Assembly: GCF_900104665.1 (NCBI RefSeq)
Contig: NZ_LT629963.1
Location: forward strand, 1-41,269
Source of the DNA: Traorella massiliensis
GTDB taxonomy: Bacteria > Bacillota_I > Bacilli_A > Erysipelotrichales > Erysipelotrichaceae
Direction: 5' to 3'
Length of the DNA: 41,269 nucleotides
Below the pieces are notes generated by a model, which was not told the DNA's origin, did no database searches, and saw only the letters and a list, made by a program, of their open reading frames with translations. Made by a program: the position numbers and the translations under genes. Each line of letters starts with the position of its first letter. Position 1 is the first letter of the stretch. Shown piece after piece: positions 29,108-37,329 of this stretch.

Positions 29108-30966
29108 GTAAGAAACCATATAATCCATTCCAGACACTCATGCGTGTTATGTCATATATGGCCAAAAATAAACTGCAGCTTTTCTTAGTCATCTTCCTGG
29201 TTCTTCTTTGCAGTGGTGCACAAGTCGCCGGAAACTACTACTTAAAACCAATTATTAATGACTATATCGCACCAATGATCGGTGTAGCAAAAGAAAATCG
29301 TGTTTATGATGGTCTTATCTTCATTCTTACCCAATTGGTCATCATCTATATTGTCGGAGTGCTTTCAGGATATGCTTATAAATATATCATGATGAATCTA
29401 TCAAATCGGGCATTGAATGAAATGCGTAAAGATCTTTTCAATAAAATGCAGGATTTGCCAATTAAATATTATGATACTCATCAGCATGGTGATATCATGT
29501 CATGTTATACCAATGATATTGATACGATACGTGAAGCAATGAGCGAAGGATTTACAGCAGTTGTTTCAAGTGTTGTCAGCATTGTTGGAAACTTTACGAT
29601 GATGCTGATGTTATCACCTTTCCTAACACTATTTATCATAGCCATGTCATGTTTAATGGTATTGATCGTCAAGAAATTTGGATCACTCAGTAGCAGATAC
29701 TTTAAGAAACAGCAGAAAAGCATGGGACGTGTAAATGGGTATGTAGAAGAAATGTTTGAAGGCGTTAAGGTCGTTAAAGTGTTCAATCACGAAGAAAAAG
29801 TATGTGAAGAATTTGAACAGTTAAATAATGAATTACGTGATGCGGCAATCGAAGCAAACACCTATGCATCGATCATCATGCCAATTATGGGAAACCTTTC
29901 TTATGTAACTTATGCACTAATCGCATCTTTAGGTGCTTTCCAGGTAATCAATGGAATGTTGGATATTGGTTCATTAGCAAGTTTCTTACAGTATACACGA
30001 AGCTTCTCAATGCCGATTACAAACCTTTCACAACAGTTTAATGCTATTTTCAGAGCATTAGCCGGTGCAGAACGTATCTTTGCTTTAATTGATGAAAAGA
30101 GTGAAGTGAATGATGGAAAAGTGACGCTTGTAAATGTAAAAGAAGAAAATGGGGTGCTTACTGAATGTGAAGAAAGAACTGGACATTGGGCATGGAAGCA
30201 TCCACATGGAGATACTTTTGAACTTGTTCCATTACAGGGAGATGTTCGTTTCAATGATGTTGTATTTGGATATGAAGAAAACAAGGTCATTTTGAAACAT
30301 ATCAATCTATTTGCGAAACCAGGTCAGAAAATTGCTTTTGTTGGTAGTACTGGTGCTGGCAAGACAACGATAACCAATTTGATCAATCGCTTCTATGATG
30401 TCAGTCATGGTCAGATTACTTATGATGGCATTGATATCAAGCTGATCAGAAAAGAAGATTTACGAAGATCCCTAGCAATGGTGCTGCAAGATACGCACTT
30501 ATTTACGACAACGGTCAGAGAAAATATTCGTTATGGAAAATTAGATGCTACAGATGAAGAGGTCGTGGCTGCTGCCAAACTGGCAAATGCAGATACTTTT
30601 ATCAGACATCTGCCTCAGGGCTATGATACGATCATCAGTGGTGATGGTGCAAACTTATCACAAGGTCAGCGTCAGCTTTTAGCGATTGCACGTGCTGCTA
30701 TTGCTGATCCTCCAGTACTGATCCTTGATGAAGCAACTTCAAGTATCGATACACGCACCGAAGCATTGATTCAGGATGGTATGGATCGTTTGATGCAGGG
30801 CAGAACAGTCTTTGTTATTGCTCACAGGCTTTCAACGGTACGAAACTCAAATGCGATCTTAGTATTGGAACATGGAGAAATTATTGAACGTGGTAATCAT
30901 GAAGAGTTATTAGCACAAAAAGGAAAATATTACGAATTGTGCACGGGTATTTCAGAGTTATCGTAA
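29104..30966 (+). CDS. Heterodimeric ABC exporter, catalytic subunit
   Basis: A 620-residue half-transporter, partner of the upstream gene (ATGA overlap). The membrane domain spans about 1-325. The ATPase has Walker A GSTGAGKTT (414-422), signature LSQGQ (518-522), Walker B VLILDEATSSID with intact Glu (538-549) and switch His574 in IAHRLS. Between the two domains lies an insert of about 45 residues (335-378) with the motif RTGHWAWKHPH (358-368). It appears typical of the LmrD-like branch but its role is not known to me. Together the pair should export drugs, lipids or peptides. A terminator follows. Confidence 0.92.
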   Translation: MSKKPYNPFQTLMRVMSYMAKNKLQLFLVIFLVLLCSGAQVAGNYYLKPIINDYIAPMIGVAKENRVYDGLIFILTQLVIIYIVGVLSGYAYKYIMMNLSNRALNEMRKDLFNKMQDLPIKYYDTHQHGDIMSCYTNDIDTIREAMSEGFTAVVSSVVSIVGNFTMMLMLSPFLTLFIIAMSCLMVLIVKKFGSLSSRYFKKQQKSMGRVNGYVEEMFEGVKVVKVFNHEEKVCEEFEQLNNELRDAAIEANTYASIIMPIMGNLSYVTYALIASLGAFQVINGMLDIGSLASFLQYTRSFSMPITNLSQQFNAIFRALAGAERIFALIDEKSEVNDGKVTLVNVKEENGVLTECEERTGHWAWKHPHGDTFELVPLQGDVRFNDVVFGYEENKVILKHINLFAKPGQKIAFVGSTGAGKTTITNLINRFYDVSHGQITYDGIDIKLIRKEDLRRSLAMVLQDTHLFTTTVRENIRYGKLDATDEEVVAAAKLANADTFIRHLPQGYDTIISGDGANLSQGQRQLLAIARAAIADPPVLILDEATSSIDTRTEALIQDGMDRLMQGRTVFVIAHRLSTVRNSNAILVLEHGEIIERGNHEELLAQKGKYYELCTGISELS

Positions 30967-30979
30967 TTAGAATAAATCT

Positions 30980-31005
30980 AGAAGCAGCAAACACTGCTTC
31001 TTTTT
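30980..31005 (+). terminator. Exporter operon terminator
   Basis: GAAGCAG/CTGCTTC stem with a 6-base loop, then five T. Confidence 0.8.
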
Positions 31006-31073
31006 AATAAAAAGAAACTAAAAGAATAAGAATCATTCCTAAAAAGAATAATCTTTTAAAGAAAATATGTCTT

Positions 31074-31107
31074 TATAATGGAATTTATTTAAAAAATCAG
31101 ATATACT
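31074..31107 (+). promoter_or_regulatory. Candidate yjjI promoter region
   Basis: Two -10-like boxes, TATAAT (31074-31079) and TATACT (31102-31107), precede the yjjI SD (GGAGG). Neither has a good -35 box, so an activator may be needed. The segment 31030-31055 contains related AGAAT-type repeats. Confidence 0.4.
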
Positions 31108-31125
31108 TATCATGGAGGTGCTTTT

Positions 31126-32634
31126 ATGGAAGAAGTATTAAAAATTGTACAAGATGAAACATTAACTTATCATCAACAGCTTTTGGCTCTAGCACGTCTT
31201 GCTGAGAACTTTGATCATACGATCAAGCTGTCAGATGAACTGGTAAAAGCGAAAGAAGAAGGCATTATTTGTGATTTGGGAGAAGGTAATTTACCTTATC
31301 GCCCTCGTTATATCATTCCAGATTATCAAAAATTTATCAATGAGGGAAGTTCTTTTCTTCAGTTAGAACCGCCACATGATTTATGGGAAGCTTGCAATAA
31401 TTTGCTGATCATGTATCGTCATGTTCCCTCTATTACTTCATTTCCGGTTTTCTTAGGTGAATTAGATAATCTTTTAGAACCTTTTACATTAAAACTTTCA
31501 AAAGAAGAAGCGAAAAAATGTTTAAGATTATTCCTTTTAAATATTGATCGTACGTTGACAGACTCTTTTGTTCATGCTGATATTGGACCAAAGGATACTG
31601 TTACTGGAAGATTGATATTAGAATTGACAGAAGAAATGCAATTAGCGATTCCTAATCTGACTTTAAAATATGATCCGGAATTGACAAGTGACGATTTTGC
31701 GCAAAGATGTGCAATATGTATGATGAAAACAGCAAAACCATCTTTTGCAAATCATCGTATGTTTGTCAGTGAATGGGGTGAAGATTATGCAATCGCTAGC
31801 TGCTATAATGGACTTCGTATAGCTGGCGGAGGCTATACGCTTGCACGCTTGCGTTTATATGAAATGAGTCTTAAGGCAAATAGCACTGATGAATTTTTAA
31901 ATAAGACGTTGCCTTATTATTGTGATTTAATGTGGAATATGATGAACGACCGTATTTGTTTCATCGTCGAAAAAAGTTCTTTCTTTAAAGCAAATTTCTT
32001 AGCCACTGAAGGTTTTGTAAAGCAAGAAAACTTTACAGGTATGTTTGGAATGGTAGGCCTAGCAGAATGTGTCAATCATCTTCTAGGTATCGATGATCCA
32101 AAGAAAGGCTTTGGAAACAATGAGGAAGCAGATCAGCTGGGTATAAAAATCGTGCAGAAAATTGAAGAATTTGTCAATTCAAAAGAAGCAAAATACTGCG
32201 AATCAACGAATAATCGCTATCGTTTGCATGCACAGGTAGGTCTTGATAGTGATGGCCGTGAGAATTCTCCGGGATGTCGCATTCCAATTGGCTGTGAACC
32301 AGAAATGTATCAACAGATTGCTCATTCAACGCTGTTCCATAAATATTTCCCAACAGGTATTGGCGATATCTTTAAGTATGAAGAAACATGGTTAAAGACA
32401 CCGATGGCTTTAGTAGATATCATCAAGGGAGCTCTTGAAGCGGGTATGCGTTATTATTCAGGATACCTGGCAAACAATGATGTTGTCAGAGTAACGGGAT
32501 ATTTAGTAAAGAAGAGTGAACTTGAAAAACTGGATAAAAAGAAACAGTCTTTAAATAACGTAAGTGTATTTGGCAAAGGGGCTAGAGATTTTTCAAATGC
32601 ACTAGATCGAAGGGTACATGAAAGCACCCGTTAA
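31126..32634 (+). CDS. yjjI: YjjI-family glycyl radical enzyme
   Basis: A 502-residue enzyme assigned to the YjjI branch of glycyl radical enzymes. Near the C-terminus it has RVTGY (455-459), matching the radical-site pattern, with Gly458 as the radical carrier. The segment ASCYNGLRIAGGGYTLARLRL (225-245) resembles the active-site cysteine loop and following glycine-rich strand of anaerobic ribonucleotide reductases, making Cys226 the likely thiyl radical site; this is inference. The physiological reaction of YjjI is not established. The start follows a strong SD. The activase gene yjjW overlaps its 3' end by 17 bases. Oxygen sensitivity is expected, fitting an anaerobe. Confidence 0.88.
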   Translation: MEEVLKIVQDETLTYHQQLLALARLAENFDHTIKLSDELVKAKEEGIICDLGEGNLPYRPRYIIPDYQKFINEGSSFLQLEPPHDLWEACNNLLIMYRHVPSITSFPVFLGELDNLLEPFTLKLSKEEAKKCLRLFLLNIDRTLTDSFVHADIGPKDTVTGRLILELTEEMQLAIPNLTLKYDPELTSDDFAQRCAICMMKTAKPSFANHRMFVSEWGEDYAIASCYNGLRIAGGGYTLARLRLYEMSLKANSTDEFLNKTLPYYCDLMWNMMNDRICFIVEKSSFFKANFLATEGFVKQENFTGMFGMVGLAECVNHLLGIDDPKKGFGNNEEADQLGIKIVQKIEEFVNSKEAKYCESTNNRYRLHAQVGLDSDGRENSPGCRIPIGCEPEMYQQIAHSTLFHKYFPTGIGDIFKYEETWLKTPMALVDIIKGALEAGMRYYSGYLANNDVVRVTGYLVKKSELEKLDKKKQSLNNVSVFGKGARDFSNALDRRVHESTR

Positions 32635-33454
32635 TAAGATCATTCCTTTTTCGAATGTAGACGGACCTGGTAATCGTACAAGCATCTTTTTTCAAGGATG
32701 TTCCTTTAAGTGCTGGTATTGTCACAATCCAGAAACGATTCATCGCTGCAATCATTGTGGAGACTGTGTAGCCGGCTGTCCTGTACATGCATTAAGCATC
32801 GTTGATGGAAAAGTAGTATGGGATAAGCAGAAATGTGTTCAATGCGACTTATGCATTCATACTTGTAAGATGATGGCCTCACCAAAAATTGAAGAATTAG
32901 AGGTAGAAGAACTGATTGCAAGGATCTTGCCAATGAAGCCGTTTATCCGTGGCATTACGGTAAGTGGCGGTGAGTGTATGCTTCATGCGAAATATCTTGA
33001 AGAACTATTTAGGGAAGTAAAGAATCTGGGACTTACCTGTTTGATTGATTCCAATGGTTCTATCGACTTTTCTCGCTATACTTCTCTAATGGAGCTTTGT
33101 GACGGTGTGATGCTGGATGTAAAGGCTTATGACCCTGAATTTCATTTAGCACTATGCGATCATTCCAATGACCGTGTCATAAAGAATTTACATTATTTAT
33201 TAGAAACGAATAAATTACAGGAAGTAAGGACCGTAATTTTGCCAAAGTATCCACAAGAAAATTTGGATACGGTTAGTCATGTTGCACAAATTATCCAAGA
33301 TCGCTGTGATTATAAACTGCTACGCTATCGCCCGTTTGGTGTACGTGAAGATGCACTTGATAAAATGGGACGTGAGATTGCAGATGAAGAAGAATGCGAG
33401 ATTTTAAAGAAAAAGGCGATTGAATTAGGAGCCATTCATACCATAATTATATAA
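32618..33454 (+). CDS. yjjW: YjjW-family glycyl radical enzyme activase
   Basis: A 278-residue radical SAM protein that would install the glycyl radical on YjjI. The radical SAM cluster motif is CSFKCWYC (Cys28, Cys32, Cys35). A two-cluster ferredoxin insert follows: Cys44, 47, 50, 54 and Cys73, 76, 79, 83. The glycine-rich SAM-binding motif is VSGGECML. This architecture matches glycyl radical activases with extra 4Fe-4S clusters. The ATG lies inside the yjjI reading frame, 17 bases before its stop, so expression is coupled. A terminator follows at once. Confidence 0.92.
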   Translation: MKAPVNKIIPFSNVDGPGNRTSIFFQGCSFKCWYCHNPETIHRCNHCGDCVAGCPVHALSIVDGKVVWDKQKCVQCDLCIHTCKMMASPKIEELEVEELIARILPMKPFIRGITVSGGECMLHAKYLEELFREVKNLGLTCLIDSNGSIDFSRYTSLMELCDGVMLDVKAYDPEFHLALCDHSNDRVIKNLHYLLETNKLQEVRTVILPKYPQENLDTVSHVAQIIQDRCDYKLLRYRPFGVREDALDKMGREIADEEECEILKKKAIELGAIHTIII

Positions 33455-33479
33455 AGATGGAGATCGATCCATCTTTTTT
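33453..33479 (+). terminator. yjjIW terminator
   Basis: AAAGATGGA/TCCATCTTT stem with a 6-base loop and a continuing T run, immediately after the yjjW stop. Confidence 0.85.
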
Positions 33480-33546
33480 CTTATCAATAACTTAAAGGTA
33501 TATACTGTATAACTAAAAGAAACTTCTTGATAATTATGATTCAGGG

Positions 33547-33552
33547 TATAAT
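33547..33552 (+). promoter_or_regulatory. -10 box of aldo/keto reductase gene
   Basis: A perfect TATAAT lies 22 bases before the SD. The -35 candidate (TTCTTG, 33524-33529, 17-base spacer) is poor. Confidence 0.5.
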
Positions 33553-33587
33553 ACGATCGTAAAGATAAGAAGTAGGAGGAAATGCAG

Positions 33588-34442
33588 ATGAGCGAACAAA
33601 TGTTTTTAAAATTAAATAATGGTATAGAGATGCCAATGGCGGGCATTGGTACTTTTCTTTTAAGCCCTGATGAAGCAGAAGCTTCAGTTATAAGTGCTTT
33701 AAAAAATGGTTATCGTCTTATTGATACGGCAAATGCTTATGTTAATGAAAAAGCTGTAGGCAGAGGAATCAAGAAATCAGGTATTGATCGAAAAGATATC
33801 TTCTTGGAAACAAAATTATGGCCTTCTTTCTATGAACAAGAAGATGCGGTAGAAAAAACATTAGAGAGGTTAGATACTGATTACATTGATCTTTTGTTGA
33901 TTCATCAGCCAGCTGGTAACTATATCGCCGGTTATCGCTTGATGGAGAAAGCCTATAAGGAAGGTAAGGTAAGAGCGATCGGTCTTTCTAACTTCAATAA
34001 GGAGCAGATTCAGGAAATCTTAGATATTTGTGAAATAAAACCTGCTGTCTTACAAACAGAAGTACATCCATATTCTCAGGAAAAAGAATTAAAGGAATTC
34101 TTGTCAAAAGAAGGGATTGCACTTCAGGCCTGGTATCCGCTTGGACATGGGGATAAGACTTTGATTCAGGAATCCTTATTTACACAATTGGCTGAAAAAT
34201 ATCATAAGAGTAATGCTCAGATCATTCTTCGCTGGCATTTGCAGGATGGAAATATCGTCATTCCAGGATCTAAAAACCCTGATCATATTCGTGATAACTT
34301 TGATTTGTTTGATTTTGAATTAACTGACGATGAAATGACAAGTATTGCACATCTTAATAAGGATAAACGTTATTATACAAGTACACCTGAACTTTTAAAG
34401 AGCTATGCAGAAATGGTACCGCCAGTAGATCAGCAAAAATAA
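33588..34442 (+). CDS. Aldo/keto reductase
   Basis: A 284-residue NADPH-dependent reductase of the AKR superfamily, close in form to AKR5-type 2,5-diketo-gluconate reductase/glyoxal reductase. The catalytic tetrad is visible: Asp46 and Tyr51 in GYRLIDTANAY, Lys76 in FLETKLW and His106 in LLLIHQPAG. IVIPGSKNPDHIRDNFDLFDFELTDDEM is the cofactor-binding C-terminal signature. It is cytoplasmic. The start at 33588 lies 8 bases after AGGAGG; the in-frame ATG at 33582 is only 2 bases from it. It is a single-gene unit between two terminators. Substrate unknown; small aldehydes or methylglyoxal detoxification are possible. Confidence 0.92.
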   Translation: MSEQMFLKLNNGIEMPMAGIGTFLLSPDEAEASVISALKNGYRLIDTANAYVNEKAVGRGIKKSGIDRKDIFLETKLWPSFYEQEDAVEKTLERLDTDYIDLLLIHQPAGNYIAGYRLMEKAYKEGKVRAIGLSNFNKEQIQEILDICEIKPAVLQTEVHPYSQEKELKEFLSKEGIALQAWYPLGHGDKTLIQESLFTQLAEKYHKSNAQIILRWHLQDGNIVIPGSKNPDHIRDNFDLFDFELTDDEMTSIAHLNKDKRYYTSTPELLKSYAEMVPPVDQQK

Positions 34443-34448
34443 AAAATT

Positions 34449-34475
34449 GAGTCTTCTACAAAGAAGGCTCTTTTT
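34449..34475 (+). terminator. Aldo/keto reductase terminator
   Basis: GAGTCTTCT pairs with AGAAGGCTC (one G-U pair) around a 4-base loop, followed by five T. Confidence 0.85.
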
Positions 34476-34558
34476 AGTGAAAGATATGCAAATTAACTGA
34501 TTTATAAATCATTTGTTACAGAAAATTAAAGTAAGAAAAAATATATCTTTAAAAACAA

Positions 34559-34572
34559 TGTAAACGCTTTGA
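34559..34572 (+). promoter_or_regulatory. cre-like site (possible CcpA operator)
   Basis: TGTAAACGCTTTGA matches the catabolite-responsive element pattern TGWAARCGYTWNCW except at one position. It lies 6 bases upstream of the -35 box of the nucleoside transporter operon, a position where CcpA could activate or repress. Confidence 0.5.
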
Positions 34573-34578
34573 TATTCA

Positions 34579-34607
34579 TTGACAAAGAGTCTAAAAAAGG
34601 TTATTAT
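34579..34607 (+). promoter_or_regulatory. BMP lipoprotein promoter
   Basis: TTGACA (34579-34584), exactly 17 bases, TATTAT (34602-34607). This is one of the strongest-looking promoters in the window. Confidence 0.85.
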
Positions 34608-34641
34608 TCAATTAGAAAGGAAACTTTTATAGGAGGATCAA

Positions 34642-35685
34642 ATGAAAAAAATATTAAAAGTTGCTTTAGCTGCTATGATGACTGTAGGGCTTGCTGCATG
34701 TAGTGGCACCACTGATGATACTGCCAGTGTAACTTATGGTTTTGTAACCGATACTGGAGGTATTAATGACCGTTCATTCAATCAAACGAGCTGGGAAGGT
34801 CTGAAAAGATATTGTGAAGAAGCCGGTTTGGTTGAAAATCAGGACTATTCATATGTTATTTCTGAAAAGGAATCAGATTATGTTCCTAATTTAACAGGTT
34901 TTGCAGGTCAAAGAGATCTGATCGTTGCTGCCGGTTATCTATTTGAAGGCGCCATTGCAGAAACTGCAGATCAGTATCCAGAACAGAAAATGCTGATCAT
35001 TGACGTTGAATCATTAGACGTTGACAAATATACAAATGTTCAGCAGGCTGTATTTAACGAACATGAAGGTTCTTATCTGGTAGGTGTTGCTGCTGCTAAG
35101 ATGGCTGAAAAAGCTGGTAAAGACACTGTAGGCTTTATCATCGGTATGGAATCTGAAACGATGAATAAATTCTGGGCTGGATATCAGCAAGGTGTTTACT
35201 CAGTAAATCCTAATATGACAATATTATATGATAATGTTAATGACTTCTCTTCTCAGGAAAAAGGTAAAGCTGCTGCTTCTAAACAGTATGATGCTGGTGC
35301 GTATGTAATTTATCACGCTGCAGGTGGAAGCGGTATGGGTGCTATTTCAGAAGCTGCTGCACGTAGAGAAGCTGGTGAAGATGTTTGGGTTATCGGTGTA
35401 GATACTGACCAGTATGAATATGGTAAATATGGTGATGGAACTCAGTCAGCTGTATTGACTTCAATGTTAAAACGTGTTGATACTGCTGCTTACAACGCCG
35501 CTAAGGCTGTTGCTGAAGGTACATTCGAAGGTGGTATCGTTCGCTATTCACTGGCTGATGGCGGTGTAGGTATTCCTGATGAAAATCCAAATATGCCGGA
35601 TGATGTTCGTGAAGCTGTTGATGAAGCTTACAATGCAATTAAAGATGGAACTGTTACTGTAAGCGAAACTTACGTAAAAGAGTAA
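34642..35685 (+). CDS. BMP-family nucleoside-binding lipoprotein
   Basis: A 347-residue basic membrane protein/PnrA-like substrate-binding lipoprotein. The signal peptide ends in LAAC (17-20), with Cys20 as the lipid anchor. YGFVTDTGGINDRSFNQTSWEGLKRYCEE is the family's ligand-binding start, and the central VGFIIGMESETMNKFWAGYQQGV and DTDQYEYG segments also match. Family members bind purine nucleosides. The next three genes encode the ATPase and two permeases, as in the B. subtilis nup and Lactococcus bmpA-nup systems. A terminator separates it from them, suggesting that the binding protein is made in excess. Confidence 0.92.
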   Translation: MKKILKVALAAMMTVGLAACSGTTDDTASVTYGFVTDTGGINDRSFNQTSWEGLKRYCEEAGLVENQDYSYVISEKESDYVPNLTGFAGQRDLIVAAGYLFEGAIAETADQYPEQKMLIIDVESLDVDKYTNVQQAVFNEHEGSYLVGVAAAKMAEKAGKDTVGFIIGMESETMNKFWAGYQQGVYSVNPNMTILYDNVNDFSSQEKGKAAASKQYDAGAYVIYHAAGGSGMGAISEAAARREAGEDVWVIGVDTDQYEYGKYGDGTQSAVLTSMLKRVDTAAYNAAKAVAEGTFEGGIVRYSLADGGVGIPDENPNMPDDVREAVDEAYNAIKDGTVTVSETYVKE

Positions 35686-35702
35686 TAAAGCCGGTTAAAC
35701 AT

Positions 35703-35742
35703 AAAAGTGGAGCTGCTTCCGGCTCCGCTTTTGTTATTTTTT
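35703..35742 (+). terminator. Terminator/attenuator between BMP gene and transporter genes
   Basis: AAAAGTGGAGC pairs with GCTCCGCTTTT (one G-U pair), 8-base loop, then TTGTTATTTTTT. Some read-through into the ATPase gene is likely. Confidence 0.85.
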
Positions 35743-35763
35743 CTAGTATTAGAAATATTTCAA

Positions 35764-35772
35764 TGATATAAT
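35764..35772 (+). promoter_or_regulatory. Extended -10 promoter of nucleoside ABC genes
   Basis: TGATATAAT is an extended -10 element. No clear -35 is seen. It gives the ATPase-permease genes a weaker promoter of their own. Confidence 0.55.
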
Positions 35773-35799
35773 TATGAAAAAGAAGAGGAGGTCTTTGAT

Positions 35800-37329
35800 G
35801 TGACATACGCTATTGAAATGCTCAATATAACAAAAGACTTTCCGGGTATTCGAGCTAATGACAATGTAACTTTAAGAGTGAAAGAAAATACAGTGCATGC
35901 TCTACTTGGGGAAAATGGTGCCGGGAAATCAACGATTATGTCAATTTTATTTGGACTCTATCAGCCAACAAGTGGAATTATAAAGGTGAGGGGAAAAGAA
36001 GTTACGATTTCAAATCCAAATGTCGCAAATGATTTAGGAATTGGAATGGTACATCAGCATTTTAAACTCGTTGATTGTTTTACAGTGACTGAAAATATTA
36101 TTTTGGGGAAAGAACCAACAAAAAATGGTATCGTTGATATAAAAAGCGCTGTAAAAAAAGTAAAAGAACTTAGTGAACTATATGGCTTGAATGTTGATCC
36201 AAATGCAAAAATTCGTGATATCACTGTAGGTATGCAGCAACGTGTCGAAATTTTGAAAATGTTGTATAGAAATGCAGATATTCTTATTTTTGATGAACCG
36301 ACAGCGGTTTTAACACCACAGGAAATTCATGAACTGATGCATATTATGCGCAATCTTGTAAAAGAGGGAAAAACAATTCTCTTGATTACTCATAAACTTA
36401 AGGAAATCAAAGAGGCTGCGGATGAATGTACGGTTCTAAGAAAAGGTAAATATATTGGAACTGTTGATGTTAAAACAACGAGTGAACAGGAAATGGCAAC
36501 GATGATGGTTGGCCGAGATGTTAGTTTTACTGTTGAAAAATCAGAAGCGCAGCCAAAAGAAAACATTCTAGAAATAAAAGACCTCAATGTTAAAGATTCA
36601 AAAGGTTTATATGCGGTAAAAAATTTCAGTTTGAATGTTCATGCTGGGGAGATTTTAGGACTAGCAGGTATTGATGGTAACGGACAGACAGAACTGGTTT
36701 ATGCACTAACAGGATTGTGTAAAGCAGAAAGCGGACAGGTTTTATTAAAAGGCAAAGATATACTTAAATTGCCTATCAAAAAGAGATTGGATTCAGGAAT
36801 GGCACATGTTCCAGAAGATCGTCATAAACATGGTTTGATTTTGGATTTTACATTAAAAGAAAATTTTGTAATTCACTGTTATAATAAACCACCTTTTTCT
36901 AAGCATGGTATCCTTCAGCCAAAGGTCATTGATGAATATGCTGATAAGCTTATTGAACAATTCGATGTAAGAAGCGGTCAAGGAAAAGATACGCCAGCTC
37001 GCAGTATGTCTGGAGGAAATCAGCAAAAAGCAATTATCGCTCGTGAAATTGATCGTTCATGTGATTTGTTGCTTGTTGTTCAGCCAACTCGTGGACTGGA
37101 TGTTGGTGCTATTGAGTACATTCATAAAAGAATTGTCGAAGAAAGAGATAAGGGAAGAGCTATTTTATTAGTTTCGTTTGAACTTGATGAAATTATGAAT
37201 CTCTCTGATCGTATTGCTGTTATACATGATGGAGAATTAAATGGTCTTGTATATCGGAAAGATACTGATGAAAATGAGTTGGGTCTCATGATGGCCGGAT
37301 CCATTAAGAAAGTGGAGGCTGTAATATGA
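35800..37329 (+). CDS. Nucleoside ABC transporter ATPase (NupO/YufO-like)
   Basis: A 509-residue tandem ATPase of the BMP-type nucleoside importer. Domain 1 has Walker A GENGAGKST (37-45), signature VGMQQRVEIL and Walker B ILIFDEPTAVLTPQE. Domain 2 has a lysine-less Walker A region (GIDGNGQTE), signature MSGGNQQKAIIAREI and the QPTRGLDVGAIEYIH segment. A degenerate second domain is normal for this class. Translation starts at GTG (35800), 8 bases after GAGGAGG; the overlapping ATG at 35798 is out of frame and reads straight into TGA. The next gene overlaps by ATGA. Confidence 0.93.
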   Translation: MTYAIEMLNITKDFPGIRANDNVTLRVKENTVHALLGENGAGKSTIMSILFGLYQPTSGIIKVRGKEVTISNPNVANDLGIGMVHQHFKLVDCFTVTENIILGKEPTKNGIVDIKSAVKKVKELSELYGLNVDPNAKIRDITVGMQQRVEILKMLYRNADILIFDEPTAVLTPQEIHELMHIMRNLVKEGKTILLITHKLKEIKEAADECTVLRKGKYIGTVDVKTTSEQEMATMMVGRDVSFTVEKSEAQPKENILEIKDLNVKDSKGLYAVKNFSLNVHAGEILGLAGIDGNGQTELVYALTGLCKAESGQVLLKGKDILKLPIKKRLDSGMAHVPEDRHKHGLILDFTLKENFVIHCYNKPPFSKHGILQPKVIDEYADKLIEQFDVRSGQGKDTPARSMSGGNQQKAIIAREIDRSCDLLLVVQPTRGLDVGAIEYIHKRIVEERDKGRAILLVSFELDEIMNLSDRIAVIHDGELNGLVYRKDTDENELGLMMAGSIKKVEAVI

